Positions 5,241 to 9,933 of a stretch of DNA of 9,933 nucleotides are shown here, in pieces. The notes beneath the pieces were generated by a model that was not told the DNA's origin, searched no databases, and saw nothing but the letters and a program-made list of their open reading frames with translations. The position numbers were made by a program, and so were the translations under genes. The stretch comes from Microcaldota archaeon (GTDB lineage: Archaea > Micrarchaeota > Micrarchaeia > Anstonellales > Anstonellaceae), in assembly GCA_026413805.1 (NCBI GenBank), contig JAOAKE010000035.1, positions 1-9,933 of the forward strand, in the 5' to 3' direction. Positions within the stretch are counted from its first letter, which is position 1, and each line of letters opens with the position of its first letter.

Positions 5241-6338
5241 ATGCAATACCCTTGGGTTTGCGTGTTTACTGAAAAGAAAGCCGTTCTTGTTCTTTCAGAT
5301 GGTTCTGCCTTTTTTGGGAAGGGGTTTGGGGCGCTTGAGCGGAGGGTGGGCGAGATTGTTTTTACCACAAACATGGCAGGCTATGAAGAGTCTTTGACAG
5401 ACCCTTCCTACGCAGGGCAGATTCTCGTTTCAACTTATCCGCTCATCGGGAACTATGGAACAGGCCCAGCATGGAGAGAAAGCGATCGCATTCAAGTAGA
5501 AGGCTACGCTGTGCGGGAAATCTGCGCAGCCCCTTGGCATGAAAAAAGCGCCTCCTCTTTGGACAAGGCGCTGGCAGAGGCAGGAATTCCTGGGATTTTC
5601 GGGATTGACACCCGAGAGCTAGTTCGGAAAATAAGGGACTTTGGGGTGATGCCTGCCTGCCTTTCGGCATATGAAAAGGAAGAAGACATAGCAGAGCTGG
5701 TCTCCATTGCCCGAGAGCTGGACTACTCAAAAATCAATTTTGTTGAGAGGGTGTCAGTCGGAGAGGCAAAATGCTATGGAGAGGGCAGCAAAAAAGTGGT
5801 GCTGCTTGATTTTGGGGCAAAGATGGGCATCATAAGAGAGCTCGTTAAAAGGGGATGCGAGGTTGTGGCAGTGCCATTTAACACAAGCGCAGAAGAGGTT
5901 CTGTCTTTTGAGCCCGACGGGGTATTGGTTTCAAATGGGCCTGGAGACCCCGCCTTGCTCTCCAAAGAGAGCAGTGAGATTGGGAAATTGTTTGGCAAGC
6001 TGCCTCTCTTTGGGATTTGCCTTGGCAACCAGCTGATTGCACAGGCAGCTGGCGCAAGGACATACAAGCTGAAATTCGGGCACAGGGGTGGGAACCACCC
6101 TGTCCTTGACCTGCGGATGGGAAGGGTTGCCATAACCACCCAAAACCACGGCTATGCTGTTGATGAAAAAACACTGCCCCCTCTCTTCAGGGTCACACAT
6201 ACAAACCTAATAGACGGAACAGTGGAGGGCATCGCCCATGCCGAGCTCCCTGTCTTCGCAGTCCAATACCATCCCGAGGCTCGGCCAGGGCCTCACGATT
6301 CAAAATATCTATTCGATGATTTTGTTGCAATGCTCTAA
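5241..6338 (+). CDS. carA: Carbamoyl-phosphate synthase small (glutaminase) subunit
   Basis: CarA hydrolyses glutamine and feeds ammonia through a tunnel to CarB for carbamoyl phosphate synthesis. The N-terminal CPSase_sm domain shows KAVLVLSDGSAFFGKGFG, GEIVFTTNMAGYEESL, TDPSYAGQILVSTYPLIGNYG and GIFGIDTRELVRKIRDFG. The C-terminal class I glutamine amidotransferase domain has DGVLVSNGPGDPA, the nucleophile elbow GICLGNQ (Cys260, counted from the ATG at 5241), QNHGYAVD, and QYHPEARPGP with catalytic His344 and Glu346. The 365-aa length is normal, and the triad is intact. Homologues generally begin just before KAVLVL, and an in-frame GTG at 5262 fits this and the TATA position better; the ATG is kept as the conventional call. 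It ends in a tandem stop, TAATAG, 20 bases before argF, so the two are very likely in one operon with carB. Confidence 0.95.
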   Translation: MQYPWVCVFTEKKAVLVLSDGSAFFGKGFGALERRVGEIVFTTNMAGYEESLTDPSYAGQILVSTYPLIGNYGTGPAWRESDRIQVEGYAVREICAAPWHEKSASSLDKALAEAGIPGIFGIDTRELVRKIRDFGVMPACLSAYEKEEDIAELVSIARELDYSKINFVERVSVGEAKCYGEGSKKVVLLDFGAKMGIIRELVKRGCEVVAVPFNTSAEEVLSFEPDGVLVSNGPGDPALLSKESSEIGKLFGKLPLFGICLGNQLIAQAAGARTYKLKFGHRGGNHPVLDLRMGRVAITTQNHGYAVDEKTLPPLFRVTHTNLIDGTVEGIAHAELPVFAVQYHPEARPGPHDSKYLFDDFVAML

Positions 6339-6347
6339 TAGCGATTT

Positions 6348-6354
6348 GAGGTGA
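6348..6354 (+). promoter_or_regulatory. Strong Shine-Dalgarno for argF
   Basis: GAGGTGA lies four bases before the ATG at 6359 and matches the full anti-SD core of archaeal 16S rRNA. It is the strongest ribosome binding site in the window and fixes the argF start. It fits an internal gene of a polycistronic message. Confidence 0.75.
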
Positions 6355-6358
6355 GAAA

Positions 6359-7264
6359 ATGGGAAATTTGCTGTCTGTATGGGAGCTTGGAAGAAAAGAG
6401 GTAGAGGAGTACGTTAGGCTGGGGCTTGAGGTGAAAAAGAACCCTGGCAAATATGCAAACTCACTTGAGGGAAAAACGCTTGCCATGATATTTGAAAAGG
6501 CATCCACACGGACGCGAGTTTCTTTTGAAGTGGGGATGACACAGCTCGGTGGGCACGCAATATACTTTGACTTTACAACCACCCAGCTTTCGCGCGGAGA
6601 GACCATGCACGACACTGCCAAAACCCTTGGCAGGTATGTTGACATAATCATGGCGCGCCTTTACAAGCACTCTGACCTGCTGGAGATTGCCAAGCACGCA
6701 GGAGTGCCAGTAATAAATGGCTTGACCGATGCAGAGCACCCCTGCCAGGCGCTCTCTGATTTGCAGACCATAAGTGAAAAGGGAAAGCTCAAAAAAGGCG
6801 CAAAGTTCGCATTCGTAGGCGACTGCGGCTTTAACATGGCAAACTCGCTTATGCTTGCCTGCGCCAAGGCAGGGATGGAGGTGGCGCTTGTTTGCCCAAA
6901 AGCCTACTCACCCAATCCAAAATACTTAAGCGAAGCCAAAAGGCATGGAAAAGTTGAGGTGATAAACGACCCTGCTGCAGGCGTAAAAGACGCAGACGTC
7001 ATTTATACCGACACTTGGATATCAATGGGGCTGGAAGGAGAAAAGGCAGAGAGAATGAAGGCCTTCATGCCATACCAGGTTAACGGCGAACTCCTCTCTC
7101 ATGCGAAAAAAGACTGCATTGTAATGCACTGCCTCCCTGCCCACCGAGGCCTTGAAATAACAGATGAAGTGATTGACGGCAAGCAATCGGTTGTTTGGGA
7201 CCAAGCAGAGAACAGGCTGCACATGCAGAAGGCAATAATGCTGAGGCTTCTTGGAAAAATTTAG
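6359..7264 (+). CDS. argF: Ornithine carbamoyltransferase
   Basis: This cytoplasmic enzyme transfers the carbamoyl group from carbamoyl phosphate to ornithine, giving citrulline in arginine synthesis. The 301-aa length is typical. The N-terminal carbamoyl-phosphate domain has FEKASTRTRVSFE (45-57), with the phosphate-binding STRTR at 49-53, LSRGET (77-82) and HPCQALSDLQT (127-137). The ornithine domain has FVGDCGFNMANS (152-163), DTWISMG (218-224), and HCLPAHRG (257-264) with the catalytic Cys258. DxxxSMG and HCLPAHRG distinguish it from aspartate carbamoyltransferase and point to ornithine as substrate; acetyl- or succinyl-ornithine variants seem unlikely but are not excluded. It lies between carA and carB, the two subunits that make its substrate, 20 bases after carA and 29 before carB. 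The product name could be argF or argI; catabolic use with a deiminase pathway is less likely given carAB. Confidence 0.95.
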   Translation: MGNLLSVWELGRKEVEEYVRLGLEVKKNPGKYANSLEGKTLAMIFEKASTRTRVSFEVGMTQLGGHAIYFDFTTTQLSRGETMHDTAKTLGRYVDIIMARLYKHSDLLEIAKHAGVPVINGLTDAEHPCQALSDLQTISEKGKLKKGAKFAFVGDCGFNMANSLMLACAKAGMEVALVCPKAYSPNPKYLSEAKRHGKVEVINDPAAGVKDADVIYTDTWISMGLEGEKAERMKAFMPYQVNGELLSHAKKDCIVMHCLPAHRGLEITDEVIDGKQSVVWDQAENRLHMQKAIMLRLLGKI

Positions 7265-7293
7265 TTTGTTTGCCCCAAAGCGGTTGATGGAAG

Positions 7294-9933
7294 ATGCCCA
7301 GAAGAAGCGATATCCAAAAGGTGCTTGTAATAGGCAGCGGGCCGATAGTAATCGGCCAGTCGGCAGAGTTTGATTACTCGGGCTCCCAGGCCTGCGCCTC
7401 ACTGCGCCAAGAGGGAATAAAAGTGGCAGTGGTGAACTCCAACCCTGCCACCATTCAAACAGACAAGGAAATCGCAGACATCGTATACATTGAGCCATTG
7501 CGCGCTGATTTTTTGGAGAGGATAATTGAGAAGGAAAGGCCAGACGGGATACTCGCCACGATGGGCGGGCAGACAGGGCTTAATTTGGCAGTTGAGCTGC
7601 ACAAGAGAGGGGTTCTAAAAAAATACGGGGTTGAGCTTCTTGGGACTGGGCTGGAGGCAATAGAGCTTGCCGAGGACAGGGGGAAATTCAAATCACTCAT
7701 GCAGTCTATTGGGGAGCCAGTGCCTCACAGTGTAGCTGCCAATTCATTTGATGAGGCGTTGGAATTTTCCAAGTCTCATCCCTTCCCCCTAATCCTCCGC
7801 CCTGCCTTCACTCTTGGCGGGACTGGAGGAGGGATTGCAAGGAACAGCCAGGAATTCATGCGCCTTTTAGAGCTTGGCTTTGCCCTTTCTCCTTCGCATC
7901 AAGTTCTCGTTGAAGAATCTGTCTTGGGGTGGGGCGAATTCGAATACGAGGTGATGCGCGACTCATATGACAATTGCATTACCATTTGCAACATGGAAAA
8001 CATAGACCCAATGGGGGTGCATACTGGCGAGTCAATAGTAGTAGCCCCTTCCCAAACGCTAAGCGACGAGGAACACCAGATGCTCCGCTCTGCTGCACTG
8101 AAAATAATTCGCGCCCTCAAGATTGAGGGGGGATGCAACATCCAGTTTGCGCTTAACCAAAAGACTGGCGAGTATTTTGTTGTTGAAGTCAACCCCCGCC
8201 TGTCGCGTTCCTCTGCCCTTGCCTCAAAGGCAACAGGCTACCCAATTGCGAGGGTGGCTGCTAAAATTGCCCTTGGGCTGGGCTTGCATGAGATAAAGAA
8301 TGCAGTTACCAAGAAAACTCCGGCTGCCTTTGAGCCCTCCCTTGACTATGTCGTAGTGAAAATTCCCCGTTGGCCGTTTGACAAGATTTCAGAAAGCGAC
8401 AGGACAATTGGCACCCAGATGAAAAGCACTGGCGAGGCGATGGCAATAGGCAGGACATTTGAGGAGGCTTTCGGAAAAGCGCTTCGCTCAGTTGAAGTCA
8501 AGCCCCCGAAAATACCAGAAGCCGATATTGAGCGCCACCTAACTGCCCCAACAGACCTGCGAATTTATGCCATACTTGAGGCATTCAGGAAAGGATGGGG
8601 CAAAGACAAGGTTCATTCCCTGACAGGCATACATATGTGGTTCTTGGACAGACTGGCAGCATATGTAAGCCTTGAGAATCGGCTGAAAGGGGAAATTTTC
8701 GGCCCAGGGCTGCTTCGCGAAGCAAAGAGGATGGGCTATTCCGACGAACAAATCGCATCCATCACGGGTCACGAAGAAAAAGTAATACGGGAGATGCGCA
8801 AAAAAGCAGGCATCGTGCCTGTCTACAAAATGGTGGATACCTGCGCAGGCGAGTTTGAGGCAGCCACCCCTTACTACTATTCCACTTACGAAAACGAAGA
8901 TGAAAGCAAGCCAAGCCAGGGAAGGAAAGTGGTCATTATCGGCAGCGGCCCAATCAGAATCGGGCAGGGCATTGAGTTTGACTACTGCTGCTGCCATGCT
9001 GCCTTTGCCCTGCGGGAGATGGGAATTGAAAGCATAATGATAAACAACAACCCAGAAACAGTGAGCACGGACTTTGACACGTCCGACAGGCTTTATTTTG
9101 AGCCACTTGCCTTTGAAGACGTGATGAATGTCATTGAGCATGAGGAGCCCGAGGGCGTGATTGTGCAGTTCGGCGGGCAAACATCGATAAACCTCGCCCA
9201 AAAGCTGAACATGAGCGGTGTGAAGATACTCGGCACCCAGATGGAAGGAATAGACGTAGCAGAGGACAGGGAGAAATTCAAGCTCCTCCTTCACAAGCTC
9301 CAGATAAGGCAGCCTGACAATGCCACTGCCACTAATGAACAGGACGCTGCGGAATTGGCTGCAAAGATAGGTTATCCTGTGGTAGTCAGGCCAAGCTATG
9401 TGATCGCAGGAAGGGGAATGGAGATTGTCTATGACGAGGAAAGCCTGCGGAAATATATCCGGCAGGCAGTAGAAATAAGCGAGCGAAGGCCTGTGTTGAT
9501 TGACAAATACATAGAAAGGGCGATTGAGTGCGAGATAGATGGCGTTGCAGACGGCAAAATGCTTTTTGTGGGCGGCATAATGGAACACATTGAGCGGGCA
9601 GGGGTCCATTCAGGAGATGCCTACAATGTTGTTCCATGCGTCCGGCTCAAAAAAGAGGTTCAGGAAAAAATACTGGAATACTCCAAGAAAATAGCGCTGG
9701 CGCTTGGCACAGTCGGGGCAATAAACATCCAATATGTTGTGCAAAACGACGTTGTTTATGTGCTTGAGGCAAACCCTCGGGCAAGCAGGACCATGCCTTT
9801 TTTGAGCAAGGCAACTGGCGTGCCGCTGGTGAAGCTGGCAACAAAGGTGATAATGGGCAAAGACTTGGAGGAGCTTGGTGCAACGCAAATGCCTCACATG
9901 TCGCACTATGCAGTGAAGGGGACTGTTTTTCCT
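7294..9933 (+). CDS. carB: Carbamoyl-phosphate synthase large subunit, 3'-truncated by the window (880 aa)
   Basis: CarB makes carbamoyl phosphate from bicarbonate, ammonia supplied by CarA, and two ATP. The frame is open from the ATG at 7294 to the last base, 880 codons against a usual length near 1070, so the end of the second synthetase half and the whole C-terminal allosteric (MGS-like) domain are outside. The first ATP-grasp half has GSGPIVIG (14-21), GGQTGLNL (91-98), RPAFTLGGTGGG, HTGESIVVAPSQTL (from 243) and EVNPR (Glu298, Asn300, Arg302). The oligomerisation region spans about 400-545. The second half repeats the pattern with GSGPIRIG (550-557), EFDYCCCHAAFALREMG, GGQTSINLA (627-635), PSYVIAGRGM and EANPR (Glu825, Asn827, Arg829). 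There is no frameshift. Two loops in the second half differ from the usual form (see findings). The start matches homologues beginning MPRR; only a weak GGTTGAT (7282-7288) serves as ribosome site. Confidence 0.96.
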   Translation, partial: MPRRSDIQKVLVIGSGPIVIGQSAEFDYSGSQACASLRQEGIKVAVVNSNPATIQTDKEIADIVYIEPLRADFLERIIEKERPDGILATMGGQTGLNLAVELHKRGVLKKYGVELLGTGLEAIELAEDRGKFKSLMQSIGEPVPHSVAANSFDEALEFSKSHPFPLILRPAFTLGGTGGGIARNSQEFMRLLELGFALSPSHQVLVEESVLGWGEFEYEVMRDSYDNCITICNMENIDPMGVHTGESIVVAPSQTLSDEEHQMLRSAALKIIRALKIEGGCNIQFALNQKTGEYFVVEVNPRLSRSSALASKATGYPIARVAAKIALGLGLHEIKNAVTKKTPAAFEPSLDYVVVKIPRWPFDKISESDRTIGTQMKSTGEAMAIGRTFEEAFGKALRSVEVKPPKIPEADIERHLTAPTDLRIYAILEAFRKGWGKDKVHSLTGIHMWFLDRLAAYVSLENRLKGEIFGPGLLREAKRMGYSDEQIASITGHEEKVIREMRKKAGIVPVYKMVDTCAGEFEAATPYYYSTYENEDESKPSQGRKVVIIGSGPIRIGQGIEFDYCCCHAAFALREMGIESIMINNNPETVSTDFDTSDRLYFEPLAFEDVMNVIEHEEPEGVIVQFGGQTSINLAQKLNMSGVKILGTQMEGIDVAEDREKFKLLLHKLQIRQPDNATATNEQDAAELAAKIGYPVVVRPSYVIAGRGMEIVYDEESLRKYIRQAVEISERRPVLIDKYIERAIECEIDGVADGKMLFVGGIMEHIERAGVHSGDAYNVVPCVRLKKEVQEKILEYSKKIALALGTVGAINIQYVVQNDVVYVLEANPRASRTMPFLSKATGVPLVKLATKVIMGKDLEELGATQMPHMSHYAVKGTVFP

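Noticed and set aside
5167..5397. A 76-codon open frame directly after the channel stop (TAAATAAATG)
   Set aside because: Most of it overlaps carA in another frame, it has no ribosome binding site, and its composition is that of a shadow of carA.
8539..9609. A 356-codon open frame on the minus strand
   Set aside because: It lies wholly opposite carB, whose own frame is open for 880 codons with full family motifs. The antisense translation shows no recognisable domain and is rich in Cys, His and Tyr, as expected from complementing carB codons.
1..9933. CRISPR arrays, insertion sequences, tRNA or rRNA genes, defence islands
   Set aside because: No spaced direct repeats, transposase-like frames, terminal inverted repeats or RNA gene signatures were seen by eye; coding genes fill almost the whole window.

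Overview
The window reads as about 10 kb of archaeal chromosome, probably from a metagenome or single-cell assembly. Archaeal markers are an archaeal/eukaryotic-type leucyl-tRNA synthetase, a Trm5-type (not TrmD) tRNA m1G37 methyltransferase, TTTATA-type TATA boxes about 26 bp upstream of likely leaderless starts, and a GAGGTGA Shine-Dalgarno sequence before argF. The lineage cannot be fixed from sequence alone; an uncultivated group such as one of the DPANN phyla is only a guess. The first 19 bases are exactly the Nextera/Tn5 mosaic-end sequence. They are a library artefact, so position 1 is a contig end and biological sequence starts at position 20.

All genes are on the + strand and tightly packed, with no gap longer than about 80 bases. 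In order: (1) leuS, C-terminal 526 codons (20-1600). (2) A small ribbon-helix-helix DNA-binding protein (1659-1871) behind an unusual AT-rich promoter of 10-bp repeats, followed 4 bases later by trm5 (1876-2898). (3) A eukaryote-type (GT3) glycogen synthase (2938-4782) with its own TATA box, whose stop overlaps the GTG start of a minimal two-helix potassium channel (4779-5162). (4) An arginine/pyrimidine cluster, carA (5241-6338), argF (6359-7264) and carB (7294 to window end, C-terminus cut off).

Functionally, carA and carB make carbamoyl phosphate from glutamine, bicarbonate and ATP, and argF, lying between them, passes it to ornithine to give citrulline. The gene order suggests this carbamoyl phosphate synthetase serves arginine synthesis as well as, or rather than, pyrimidines. 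leuS and trm5 are translation genes. The glycogen synthase implies a storage polysaccharide, but no partner (branching enzyme, phosphorylase, ADP-glucose synthase) is in view.

I see no CRISPR array, mobile element, defence cassette, tRNA or rRNA. Most of the window is housekeeping. The items most worth a second look are the archaeal GT3 glycogen synthase without the arginine cluster that senses glucose-6-phosphate in eukaryotes, its translational coupling to a potassium channel, and the repeat-based promoter in front of the small DNA-binding protein.
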